From assembly GCA_030528665.1 (NCBI GenBank), contig JAUMYK010000010.1, positions 1 to 33,410 of the forward strand: a DNA stretch of 33,410 nt, written 5' to 3'. A program made the translations under genes and the position numbers. Positions 1 through 8,143 of the stretch are shown here, one piece after another. The stretch's first letter is position 1. Each line of letters opens with the position of its first letter. The notes under the pieces are model-generated. The model had not been told where the DNA came from. It made no database searches and saw only the letters and a list, made by a program, of their open reading frames with translations. The DNA comes from a bacterium (GTDB taxonomy: Bacteria > Patescibacteria > JAEDAM01 > Absconditabacterales > Absconditicoccaceae).

Positions 1-505
1 TGATAAATTCTCAGTTCACATATCCGATCTGTGCTGCACCAACTGGTCCATCAAATGGAATCCCAGCCGCGAGGATCGAAAGCGAAGCTCCGATAATATG
101 CATTACTCCAAGTGGCATCTCGTGATCGAGCGCAAGTGGCGTGATCGAAACGACAATATCATTGATCATTCCCTTTGGAAACATCGGTCTGAGCGCTCTA
201 TCCGTGAGTCTTGCGTTGAGAATCGCTTGATCAGAAGGTCTTCCTTCTCTTCTTCTATAGACTGCGCCCCCGATTCTCCCAGCAGCTGCAAAGCTTTCTC
301 TCATATCAATCATCAGTGGGAGAAAATCCATTCCTTCTCTAGGATTTTTCTCCATCACCGTAGAATAAAGCATTACATTTTCTCCCATCTGCATTCTGAT
401 ACTCGCATCAGCTTGGACAGCGAGTTTTCAGGTTTCAAGTGAGATTTCTTTTCCGTGCCAGTTCATCGATTGGCGAGTGGTTTCAAATTGTTTTTGTACA
501 ACCAT
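1..505 (-). CDS. pnp: Polynucleotide phosphorylase, N-terminal part (runs off window)
   Basis: PNPase is a phosphorolytic 3'-5' exoribonuclease of mRNA decay, normally a trimer of about 700 residues; 168 codons of the first RNase PH-like domain lie in the window. Recognisable stretches are ENVMLYSTVM, GRIGGAVYRRREGRPSD, RLTDRALRPMFPKG and the segment IPFDGPVGAAQIGYV, matching the PNPase pattern of gene-product assembly around the REGRPS loop. Codon 26 (ETGKLA) and a codon near the left edge (YVNGEF) are TGA and must be read as Gly. The ATG at 505 gives the usual short N-terminal extension. No clear Shine-Dalgarno sequence is present. A promoter at 675-702 implies a leader of about 160 nt, long enough for the leader autoregulation known for pnp elsewhere, though that is inference. 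Confidence 0.95.
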
Positions 506-674
506 TTTTTTGTTCGCGAAAAATAAAAGTGATCGCACTTTCTCAGCATTGTTTGCATTTAGATTAAAAGGCAATAAAAGTCTGATTTTTCTTTTTTATG
601 AACTTCTGATTTGAGTTCTCTAGTCCTTTAGTGCGTTTTAATCCATCTGCATGATGAGAAACTGCAACAGCACA

Positions 675-702
675 AGTATAGTTTTTTTTGGAGAATTTGC
701 AA
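675..702 (-). promoter_or_regulatory. Promoter of pnp
   Basis: On the minus strand TTGCAA (702-697) is followed after 16 nt by TATACT (680-675). The same pair with the same spacing occurs in front of several other genes in this window. It lies just inside the end of the upstream methyltransferase gene, so pnp appears to be uncoupled from the restriction-modification operon. Confidence 0.65.
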
Positions 703-710
703 CTGGAAGG

Positions 711-1781
711 CTAATTTTTTACAATCACATAATGTAGGTATTCAGTTACCTTATCTTTTTTGTAGGATCTGTTGTGATCTTTGTCTGCTTTAAATCTAGG
801 ATATTCTTGAGTGAAAAATCAGTATTCACCTTTTGTCTCCATAATTTCTTTAATATCCTCTAGACTCATCAATCCTTCATCATTATAACTCAGAAAAATA
901 TATTTTGCTTTGACATTTCTAATAAGTTCAGAAAATGCTCTTTTTACTGCATTTTTACTGCAATATTTAGATTTTTGATTGCTGGTATCTCTCATTCCTG
1001 TTTTTCCTTTGATTGTGGGGTAATCATATTTTGCAATTGTTTCTAAAATATGATAATTTGAACTATATTGTCTCGCATTGTAAGGAGGATCAAGATATAC
1101 TACCTCATGTTGAGTATGTTTAATCAGTTCGTTAATATCTTGATTATATACGGTATGCTCATGATGATTGAGTTGAAACTCTGCTGGAGTAAGTTTCATC
1201 GCTTTTTGAGCAGATTTTTTGAGTTTTTTGAGAAAAGCACCATATACTGAAGCAGTATTCGCAACTTTATCAATACTTTCTAGTAAGCTTGCTAAAAGGA
1301 AAAAATATTCATTTTCATTGATTTTTTTACTAGTGTACCAGTTTTCTATTTTTTCTCTGATTGCATCGCATTTTTGTGCATTTTCATCAGAAAAATAGCA
1401 TCTTTTAAATTCCTGTTCTTGAGTACCCTCCTGTGAGTAATTGCAATATATAAAGCCTTTTTTCCCTGGCAAAGCATCTAAATATTCAAGTACGATATGT
1501 TTATATGTTTCTATTGTTCCTAGTAAAAGTGCTGGGATTTCTTTTGTTAGATTTGAAAAATAAAGATCGCTATGATTGCCGATATAGTTTTTATTGAGGA
1601 CATAGCTATAATACTGAAGATCGTTAGCAATTACCTTGTGTCCCTTTGCTTTGAAATACCTGCCAACGATTCCTGTTCAGGCGAACAGATCAGAAAAAGT
1701 ATAGTTCTTATTTTTTACGATCTTTGAGATAGATTGTTCCAAAAATTCTAGGAGCGATTTTTTTGATCAAATATAGTTCAT
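711..1781 (-). CDS. D12-class DNA adenine N6-methyltransferase (modification subunit)
   Basis: 356 residues, likely methylating adenine in the recognition site of the linked endonuclease. It starts with MNYIGSKKSLLEFL (the D12-class motif X signature), has motif I FSDLFAGTGIVGRYF near residues 32-46, and the catalytic motif IV VVYLDPPYNARQYSSNYH in the middle. The C-terminal half has YIFLSYNDEGLMS and ends with a basic YKKDKVTEYLHYV segment typical of type II modification enzymes. TGA encodes Gly in YIG, FAG and GEYG; under the standard code only a 217-residue fragment is seen. It is the last gene of the operon, 53 nt after the endonuclease stop. Recognition sequence cannot be told from the sequence. 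The class assignment is firm; the pairing with the neighbouring endonuclease is inferred from position. Confidence 0.93.
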
Positions 1782-1834
1782 GATTATAAATCTAGAAATA
1801 ATGTGAATTGATATTTATAGTATTCAAAATGGTG

Positions 1835-2917
1835 TTAATTTCAAGAGATTTTTAACCTAATTGTAATGTCTCCAAATCTTTGACTACTATGTTTTCATCT
1901 CTGATGTTTGGTTTGAAAAGATACAAAAGTCTGATTTTTAAACTTAATTCATGGTTCTGTTCCATATCAGTTGGGTTTTCTAGAACGAGCAGGTAAAAAG
2001 GAAAAATCATTTAAGTTTATATTATTTAAATCTATTTCATCTAATATCGTATTTGGAAGTAATGCACCTGTTAATCTATCAACCCCTATAAGAATTGATC
2101 CATCTGAAGATCTTTCATAAAATTTTAGTTGCTTTAAGAGGTATTTTAAATTTTTTATATTAGTAATTTTACCTTTTCCCATATTATTTACTTCTGCTCC
2201 TTGTAGTCCAAGCTGTTGTATAAAGATTCTTTGTGTTAAATGTGCTATATTTTGATAGTTTGATTTGATTTGCTCAATATCTTGAGATCAAAAAAGCTCT
2301 CTTTTTAAATTGTTAAAATCTTGATCGTTTAGGTTAAAGTATCTTTTATATACTTTTTCTTGAATCAGTGGAGTTTGTCCTTCTGAAATAGCAACTTTTC
2401 AAGACTTATCTGTTTTAAGACTAAAGTTTACTTCTTCTCAAGATGTTAAAGTAATTACAATATCTCTTGCATTGCCATTTCTAAAGTCTTGTGCTGAAGA
2501 GCGAACAGACGTTACTGTTTTATTCTGAATTAAACTTATTATTTTTTCCATTGCCTTTTCTGCTCCTAGTTCTATATTTTTCTTTTCTTGAGCATAGTTT
2601 TTCTTATACTCATTATTCTTAAAAAAGATTGAATAAAGATCAATGCCAAGTTGCAGTTTTTTTATGACTTCTGTTTTATCACTGAGTTCTTGGGCAAGAT
2701 GGTAGTATTTAACTGTACAATCATATACTAATAATTCGAAGTATGTTCCTAATCCATCATGAAATATCCCTTCTATTTTTTCATAAATAGTTTTTTTCTC
2801 AGCAGGATGCCTTAAATAATTTGGAAAAATCCTTAGTATTTCTTTCAATTTCATTGTGATATTAAAGCTATTATTTGTTAGAATTTCATAAATTTGAATT
2901 TTTTCTTCTGGAGTCAT
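1835..2917 (-). CDS. Probable type II restriction endonuclease, PD-(D/E)xK-like
   Basis: 360 residues. It sits between a controller-protein gene (6 nt upstream) and a D12 methyltransferase, the standard place for a restriction endonuclease. The central segment ARDIVITLTSGEEVNFSLKT, around residues 150-170, has the spacing of a PD-(D/E)xK core: an acidic residue on one strand, then S-L-K on the next. This is followed by SEGQTPLIQEKVYKRYF. The C-terminus has FVSFQTKHQRGKHSSQRFGD, a pattern I associate with type II enzymes. Five TGA codons (for example LTSGEE, DKSGKV, LFGSQD, KPNGYG, EPGIKF) are read as glycine; without this the gene appears as two fragments. Specificity is unknown. No experimentally characterised homologue is recognised, so the function rests on context plus the core motif. 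Confidence 0.75.
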
Positions 2918-2923
2918 TACATC

Positions 2924-3130
2924 TTATTCGGAAAATAAATCTTTAACTTTTACTCACAAAGCCTTTGCTAGAATTTCAATATTTTCTAAGCAAATATTTT
3001 TTTCCCCTCTTTCAATGATGCCAATGTAGGTTCTATGTAGTTTACATTTCTCAGCAAGTTTTTCTTGAGAAAGGTGTTGTTGTTTCCTAAGTGTTCTAAT
3101 TTTTAATCAAAAGCTTTTTCTGATATTCAT
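2924..3130 (-). CDS. XRE-family controller (C) protein of the restriction-modification operon
   Basis: A 68-residue helix-turn-helix protein of the lambda-repressor type. The sequence contains LSQEKLAEKCKLHRTYIGII followed by ERGEKNICLENIEILAKAL, the classic C-protein signature. C proteins delay endonuclease expression relative to methyltransferase and bind palindromic C-boxes upstream of their own gene. Two TGA codons (FGLKIR and LGVKVK) are read as Gly; for this reason the gene is invisible under the standard code. It is followed after 6 nt by the endonuclease, consistent with co-expression. A 36-nt palindromic region directly upstream (3154-3189) is the likely operator. Confidence 0.93.
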
Positions 3131-3153
3131 TTGAAAATTATAGAAATAAAAAA

Positions 3154-3189
3154 AGTCATCATTTAATATGATGATAAATAATGATGACT
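3154..3189. promoter_or_regulatory. Candidate C-box operator for the controller protein
   Basis: AGTCATCATT (3154-3163) is exactly repeated in inverted form as AATGATGACT (3180-3189), with a further ATCAT/ATGAT pair between them, so several ATGATGA-like half-sites are stacked within 36 nt. It lies 24-59 nt upstream of the controller gene, where C-boxes are found. It could alternatively form a hairpin in the operon transcript, but no T-run follows on the minus strand. Confidence 0.65.
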
Positions 3190-3202
3190 ATAAATCTACA
3201 GA

Positions 3203-3844
3203 CTATAGGTAGTTATTTTGCTCGCTAAGTATATATTTTCATCTTTCTTTTCTTATCACTTTTTTTGTATCTAAAAAATCTCTATAAAAGATTCCTCTTA
3301 AAGTTGCTTTGGGATTTATATTATTTGGATATTTTGTTTGGATAGTATCTTTTATTTCATTGTATAGGTCATCTAACGAGAAGCTTTTATTATTTGTATT
3401 TAGTTTTCAAATTGCTTGTTCTATGAGTGAATTTCGATTTTCAAGATTGTTCTCTAGTGAGTTTCAATTTTCAGAACTGTCCGCTAAAGCAATTGCTCCA
3501 GATATTCTTTCGATAAACATCTCATTTCTTGCTATCTCTTTTATGATATTTTCATTCTCTAATAGTGTACCTATATTTTTTTCTAATCCTTTGTGGATAT
3601 GGTTTTTTACCATGTCACTAATATTCAAGTCATTAAGGTAATTTTCTATTTTATTTTTTAGAAAGATTATGATTTCTATACCAAAAAATCAAAGTGATAG
3701 CAAAATCCCTATAATGATGTAGAAGTCCTTATTTAACCCTTTTTCATTTAAAGGATAAAAAATATCAATAAATACTAGCAGTACTCCTATCCATCCTAGC
3801 ATTAAAGATAATATACTAAACTTTTTGAGTAATTTTTCTCCCAT
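3203..3844 (-). CDS. Two-TM protein with winged-helix-like C-terminus, in the restriction-modification operon
   Basis: 213 residues, function unknown. Residues about 8-30 (LSLMLGWIGVLLVFIDIF) and 41-64 (FYIIIGILLSLGFFGIEIII) are two hydrophobic segments, leaving a long soluble region. The middle is helical and charged. The last 60 residues, from SFSLDDLYNEIK through KATLRGIFYRDF to ERGKYILSE, have the layout of a winged helix: helices followed by a recognition-like helix and a short beta wing ending in YIL. Three TGA codons are read as Gly. The gene starts 3 nt after the upstream methyltransferase stop, so the two are co-transcribed, and it ends 13 nt before the candidate C-box. Its location suggests a role linked to restriction or its control; that is inference only. 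Confidence 0.8.
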
Positions 3845-3847
3845 CCT

Positions 3848-4627
3848 CTACCTCTTAAAAACTAAAATATACTCATGCTTAAAAATAAAATAATCACTGC
3901 TCAAAGCTCTATATCTCCAAATTCATCCACTTCACAACTTACCTCTATTTCCTTCCATATTTTTTATAATAATAGATTTTAATTTAAATCAAACTTCAAT
4001 TGCTTTTTGCATACACCCAAATCCTAAAGGAATCCACTCTCCATTTTGATACTTATCTCAGATAACAAGGATCATATAGCCTCATTTTTTTGTAAGTTCA
4101 AAAGTATTTTTAAGAACCTTTCAAAACTGAGTATAGAAATCTTCAACTGATTTGCAATTAGATAAATCTTCTTTTTGATCACTAAATTTTATTATATCTG
4201 CATAAGGAGGATGAAGAATTGAAAGAGAGAATCCTTCGTTTTCTTCTTTGGCTAAATAGGCTTGAATAACTTCTTTTGTTTTTTGACTGCTACTATCTCA
4301 AACAAGAAAATATTTTTTTATTTTATCTGTTATGAGTTCATTAGTTCTATCTATTAACTTTTTTTGAATATCAATTCCTATAATATTTCTCCCTAATTCT
4401 TCACATTCTATTGCTGTTGTTCCACCTCAGAGAAAAGGATCAAATACCCAATCTCCCTTTTTCGTATATCTTTGGATGAATTCATTAGGGATTTGGGGAA
4501 CAAAATTTCAATGATAAAAATTAGAGTGTTTTCCTCATTTTTTTCTTTCAGGAATAATTCGCAAACTATCCGTATTAAGAGAAATATCTTTCCATTTTTT
4601 TAGATCAAAATCGTTAAATTTTGGCAT
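3848..4627 (-). CDS. DNA methyltransferase, N4-cytosine/N6-adenine type
   Basis: 259 residues. An AdoMet-binding motif I, VFDPFLGGGTTAIECEELG, lies at about residues 60-80, and a catalytic motif IV-like LSILHPPYADIIKFSD follows near residue 130. The C-terminal part, with IGDKYQNGEWIPLGFG and GFKLKSIIIKNMEG, then HEYILVF, matches the family of DNA-modification methylases that end with this block. The catalytic tetrapeptide is HPPY rather than the usual SPPY or DPPY. TGA codes for the motif I glycine in LGGG and for several others, so under the standard code the gene cannot be seen at all. It is the first gene of the operon, behind the promoter at 4657-4684. A second methyltransferase in one operon is common in systems with asymmetric recognition sites, which is a plausible but unproven explanation here. 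Confidence 0.9.
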
Positions 4628-4656
4628 TGTTGAAGAGGATGATATAAACTAGGAAC

Positions 4657-4684
4657 TTTATAAGTTTTTGATCACTTTTTGCAA
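4657..4684 (-). promoter_or_regulatory. Promoter of the restriction-modification operon
   Basis: Minus strand TTGCAA (4684-4679), 16-nt spacer, TATAAA (4662-4657), about 30 nt before the first methyltransferase start. It is back to back with the plus-strand promoter of the rhodanese gene. Confidence 0.65.
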
Positions 4685-4717
4685 ATGAAAGCATCATAGA
4701 AAATACTTCGATTATTC

Positions 4718-4745
4718 TTGCATTTTCCTCCTGATCTGCTAAAAT
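4718..4745 (+). promoter_or_regulatory. Promoter of the rhodanese-domain gene
   Basis: TTGCAT (4718-4723), 16-nt spacer, TAAAAT (4740-4745), 28 nt ahead of the ATG at 4773. Confidence 0.5.
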
Positions 4746-4772
4746 GTGGCTATTTATTTTGTTGCTATACTG

Positions 4773-5162
4773 ATGAAAAAACAATCCTTAGTTTTTGTTG
4801 TTTTGGGAGTTTTGAGTGTACTATGATTGTGAGGGTGGTATTTATATTCTTCGTGTACTGTGTTTTCTTTTTCTTGTGTTCAGGATTCTTCTTTTCAGGA
4901 GCAAAAGTTGTATCTTGATGTGCGTGAAGATGAGGAATGGCTTGCTGGGCATGTAAAGGGGGCCTTGCATCTCAAAATGGGCGATATTTTAGCTGGAAAC
5001 TATGAAGAGATTCCTCAGGATCAGCCGGTGTATGTATATTGCCGTTCTGGTCGCCGTGCTAGTGAAGTAATTCGTTTTTTGGAGGAAAGAGGATTTAAAA
5101 ATCTGATCAATGCAGGAGGGTTGCGTGATCTTGAAGGAGTAGAAATTGTTGAGGGGATTTAA
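4773..5162 (+). CDS. Exported rhodanese-domain protein
   Basis: 129 residues. The N-terminus MKKQSLVFVVLGVLSVLG followed by Gly/Trp and a small-residue region is a signal peptide or membrane anchor, so the domain should sit outside the membrane. The rhodanese fold is shown by LYLDVREDEEWLAGHVKGAL, the active-site loop VYVYCRSGRRAS with the catalytic Cys, and the C-terminal NLINAGGLRDLEG. Rhodanese domains carry sulfur as a persulfide on this Cys. Two TGA codons in the hydrophobic N-terminus are read as Gly; ignoring them removes the true start and the export signal. The protein stands alone with its own promoter and has no sulfur-metabolism neighbours. Confidence 0.88.
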
Positions 5163-5233
5163 TTGTTATGTTTTTTCAGTAGTATGTTGTACTCATTGTT
5201 TGTGGTGGATGGTCTGTAGGGGTAGTGGTTTGA

Positions 5234-5851
5234 TTATGCTTGGTTTTCTGAGGGAGGGATTCAGATTTCTCCTTTTTTGAGTTTGAAATAGCAGCGACTA
5301 CATACGGATTCATAGTTGATAGCTCCAGTTCCATCAATTGCTACCTGTTCTCCTTCAAAGATTGCTTGTCCATCGAGGAGTCTAAGATTGCAGGTAGCTT
5401 TTTTTCCGCAGCGACAGATGGTTTTGAGTTCTTCGATGCTGTGGGCAAGGGCGAGGAGTCTGGCACTGGCTGGGAAGCTTTGGAGTTGAAAATCGGTTCT
5501 GAGTCCATAGCAGATGACAGGAATATCTCGTAGGGCAGCAATTTCAAAGAGTTCATCGATTTGGTTTGGTTCCAAAAATTGTACTTCGTCTACAAGGATA
5601 CAGGCAGGTTTGTTCGCTTTTGTATGGTAGTTTTCAAGCAGTTTTAGAAGCTGGTCTTGTGGATGTATTCGATAGTCAATAGCTCTTTGGAGTCCAATTC
5701 TCGAGCTAATATGTTTGCCTGCTTTGGTATCAGATTGGGGTTTGAGGAGCAGTGTCTGCATCCCTCTTTCTTGGTAATTGTAGGCCACTTGGATAAGTGC
5801 GGTTGATTTTCCAGCATTCATTGCGCCGTATCTAAAGTAGAGTTTTGCCAT
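5234..5851 (-). CDS. tdk: Thymidine kinase
   Basis: 205 residues, phosphorylates thymidine with ATP in the dTMP salvage pathway. The Walker A loop GAMNAGKSTALI is at residues 9-20, the Walker B/DEVQ motif ILVDEVQFL is in the middle, and four zinc-binding cysteines appear as CRCGKKATC and CSRC. Length agrees with type II bacterial thymidine kinases. The apparent standard-code stop after KLKKGEI is TGA; read as Gly, the protein gains a nine-residue tail and ends at TAA (5234-5236). Salvage of thymidine fits an organism with reduced nucleotide synthesis. Confidence 0.95.
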
Positions 5852-5901
5852 AGGGATCGTGGTATAGGGAGTAAAAGTGTTGTATTTTTTCGCTTTTAGG
5901 C

Positions 5902-5930
5902 TTGATATTTCCCTCAGAAAAAAGTATACT
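5902..5930 (+). promoter_or_regulatory. Promoter of the 58-aa acidic protein gene
   Basis: TTGATA (5902-5907), 17-nt spacer, TATACT (5925-5930), 28 nt upstream of the ATG at 5959. Both boxes are close to the sigma-70 consensus. Confidence 0.7.
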
Positions 5931-5958
5931 CTTGTTATCTTAACAAAAATAGTAGGTT

Positions 5959-6135
5959 ATGAGTTATTATGATCCAATTTTAGATGATGCTCCTTGTGGA
6001 GATGAAGTCCTAGGCTATGAATCTTTGGTCTTTTATGATCAGGCTCATCAAACAGCTGATGAGCATAGTCTTTCTGATGAAGGAGAGCAGGATGTCCCTG
6101 CTGATGCTGAGGTCTCTACCTCGGATGGTAATTAA
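5959..6135 (+). CDS. Small acidic protein of unknown function
   Basis: 58 residues beginning MSYYDPILDDAPCGDEVLGY and ending in a run rich in Asp, Glu, Ala and Ser. I recognise no domain. Support for it being real is a near-consensus promoter 28 nt upstream, a TAA stop and a rho-independent hairpin directly after the stop. It has no signal peptide or membrane segment and is probably soluble and partly disordered. It is convergent with the GNAT gene; the two stop codons overlap by two bases. Confidence 0.7.
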   Translation: MSYYDPILDDAPCGDEVLGYESLVFYDQAHQTADEHSLSDEGEQDVPADAEVSTSDGN

Positions 6136-6617
6136 GAGGGGATTTTTATCCTCTTTTTTTCATGTTTTGATGGGGAGAGGGATTCAGGTTTTTCTCTCCT
6201 TTTCATAATGAGCATAGTTTTGTGGTGTTCTTTAGCTCGTTGGAGGGTGCCGAGGAGTTTTTCGGGGATAGAGCTGGTTATTTTTACGAATCCAAGTTTT
6301 TTGTAAAACTCATAGAGCTCCTCTTTGCAGGCAAGGTAGAGTTCGTATCCTGCTTTGAGTTTGCTATGTATGGCATCTTGGATGAGTTGGCGAGCATAGC
6401 CCTGATTTCTATATTGGGGAGCTACAAAAAGAGAGGAAAGTTCAGATTTATGGTGTTCGATTTCAAAAATTCTTACATAGCCAAGGAGCTGATCTTTGTG
6501 GAAATAGGCGATACAATCTTCTTGCTGAAGTCCATAGTCTGAGAGTCAATTTTTTTGAATAGCGTGGCGAATTTGTTCGTATTCTTCAGCTGTAAGTTTT
6601 ATTGTTTTCCTGATCAT
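6132..6617 (-). CDS. GNAT-family N-acetyltransferase
   Basis: 161 residues. The GNAT core is visible: IAYFHKDQLLGYVRIFEI as beta strands 2-4, then the acetyl-CoA loop segment SSLFVAPQYRNQGYARQLIQ (V-x-P-x-x-R-x-x-G-x-A), and the C-terminal strand region EFYKKLGFVKI. These features are typical of ElaA/YjcF-like small acetyltransferases; the substrate is unknown. The N-terminal RKTIKLTAEEYEQIR resembles the binding arm of that group. One TGA near residue 24 (KNGLSDYG) reads as Gly. The basic C-terminal tail (about 25 residues) extends past the domain and overlaps the neighbour's terminator. Confidence 0.88.
6134..6160 (+). terminator. Rho-independent terminator after the acidic protein gene
   Basis: AGAGG (6135-6139) pairs with CCTCT (6150-6154), followed by a run of T. 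It lies within the last codons of the convergent GNAT gene. Confidence 0.7.
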
Positions 6618-6661
6618 ATTTGCTTTGTGAACTAAAAAAGGAAGTCTGCATTTTTATGATT

Positions 6662-7168
6662 TTATGTTTTGGTAGCATAACTTTCTCTAGGGGTAAGGAA
6701 AAAGTAGAGCCAAAGTAAGCAATAAAAAAGAAAAGTAATAAAAAGGCTGGTTAAAAATTGCAAAGTATGACTCCATGCAATATAAAGATAGTGATTAATA
6801 TAAAAAGCTCAAGTAATAATTCAAAAAATACTGCTATATATGCCTGGGATGTGTCTTTTGAAGAGGAGTGATTGTATGATATGGATAAAAAAATGTAGAT
6901 AATACCATAAGCTAATTCCAAATAAAAAAGGATAAAAAGCTTCTTCTCATCGATAATAAAGAAATATTCCAGTAAAAAGTACAAGTTGTAAAAGGATTAG
7001 AAGCATCATTTTTCTTGGTGTGATTTGTGTAAGGATTGTTTTTATCCTATGTTGACCTATGGAGAGCTGTTTTTTTCTCCATGAGGCATAAGTTCGTACT
7101 TCTTCGATCTCATGGAAGAGATTCAAAACCAGTACGATGAGGAACCAATATTCAATGGGGTGAGCCAT
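6662..7168 (-). CDS. HXXEE-motif membrane protein
   Basis: 168 residues, hydrophobic throughout with about five membrane segments. The N-terminal NLFHEIEEVRTYASWR contains the H-x-x-E-E motif that gives this family its name; a later HIIQ segment and HIPGIYSSIFG also fit the family pattern. Function of the family is unknown. TGA is read as Gly in YYRGEE, IFGII and ITGAF; under the standard code the gene falls into two overlapping fragments. Its start is 58 nt downstream of the phosphoglycerate mutase stop, with that gene's terminator between them. Confidence 0.8.
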
Positions 7169-7206
7169 TTTTTTTGGGGATGATGAATAAATCTTTTATT
7201 GTTAAT

Positions 7207-7235
7207 AAAAAAAGGAAGTCTGCATTTTACTTCCC
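7207..7235 (-). terminator. Rho-independent terminator of gpmA
   Basis: On the minus strand GGAAGT (7234-7229) pairs with ACTTCC (7219-7214) around a nine-nt loop, followed by seven T. The gpmA stop codon is inside the stem. The loop-plus-3'-arm sequence recurs at about 6639-6657 without the 5' arm. Confidence 0.75.
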
Positions 7236-7973
7236 TTTTCCTTGGTTTGCCACGGCATCCATGAGTTTTTGGATTTCCTCAGGATCTCCGAGAAAATAAT
7301 CTTTTATCAACTGCATATTCTCATCAAATTCAAAAACATAGGGCATTGCATTTGGGAGATTGAGCTTGAGGATTGCTTCATCTGACATATTTTTGAGGAC
7401 TTTGATGATGCCTCTGAGGCTATTTCCATGGGCAGAAACCAGGATTTCTCCTTCTTTTGCCACTGCAGGTAGAATCACTTCTTGCAAATAGGGTAAAGCT
7501 CTGGCAACGCAGTCTTTGAGGGATTCAGTGAGTGGCAAATCGGCTTCTGCAACTTCTGCATAACGCGGATCTTGATGTGGGGCGCGAGGATCATCCTGTG
7601 CAAGCGGAGTAGGCGGGACATCATAACTTCTTCTCCAGAGCAAAACCTGTTCATCTCCATATTTCTCTGCGGTTTCTGCTTTGTTGAGTCCTTGGAGCAT
7701 TCCGTAGTGTTTTTCGTTGAGTCTTCGTGATTTTTCTACAGGAATCCAGTCTAAGTCCATGGTATCCAAAATGCCATTTAAGGTTTTGACCGCTCTTTTG
7801 AGATAAGAGGTAAAGGCTTTTTTGAAGTGGAAGTTTTCAGCTTTCAGGAGTTTTCCAGCTTCGAGTGCTTCAGTGATCCCTTTCTCAGTTAGATCAACAT
7901 CAGTTCGCCCAGTGAATCTGTTTTCTTGGTTTCGAGTGCTTTCTCCGTGGCGGATGAGAACGAGTCTTTTCAT
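7227..7973 (-). CDS. gpmA: 2,3-bisphosphoglycerate-dependent phosphoglycerate mutase
   Basis: 248 residues, interconverts 3- and 2-phosphoglycerate in lower glycolysis. The phosphohistidine motif [19 protein letters not shown] is at the N-terminus, with [20 protein letters not shown] in the middle and the second catalytic His in [15 protein letters not shown]. Length is that of the dPGM family. No TGA codon occurs in the frame. It has its own promoter (8012-8039) and terminator. Together with the divergent pyruvate kinase at 17443 it shows that at least part of lower glycolysis is retained. Confidence 0.97.
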   Translation of the reverse strand: MKRLVLIRHGESTRNQENRFTGRTDVDLTEKGITEALEAGKLLKAENFHFKKAFTSYLKRAVKTLNGILDTMDLDWIPVEKSRRLNEKHYGMLQGLNKAETAEKYGDEQVLLWRRSYDVPPTPLAQDDPRAPHQDPRYAEVAEADLPLTESLKDCVARALPYLQEVILPAVAKEGEILVSAHGNSLRGIIKVLKNMSDEAILKLNLPNAMPYVFEFDENMQLIKDYFLGDPEEIQKLMDAVANQGKGK

Positions 7974-8011
7974 CAGTTTTTTGTTGCTTAAAAAAAATAA
8001 AAGTCTGATTT

Positions 8012-8039
8012 TTTATAGTGAAAGGCTGGGAGAGATCAA
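8012..8039 (-). promoter_or_regulatory. Probable promoter of gpmA
   Basis: Minus strand TTGATC (8039-8034), 16-nt spacer, TATAAA (8017-8012), about 40 nt ahead of the start. The sequence just downstream of the -10 box is the recurrent AAAAATCAGACTTTT motif. Confidence 0.5.
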
Positions 8040-8143
8040 GTGAGATTTTTTTGATTTGTTTTTTTAGAGAAAGATTTTTTTTTATTTTACTAAAAAGCAC
8101 AAGCTGGACTTGGCTTTTAGTGATATTTTTTTGTCTAGGGTGT

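Noticed and set aside
3309..3641. A 110-aa plus-strand frame, hydrophobic and Phe/Ser-rich.
   Set aside because: It is the antisense shadow of the two-TM protein gene on the minus strand, which has better coding support and operon context.
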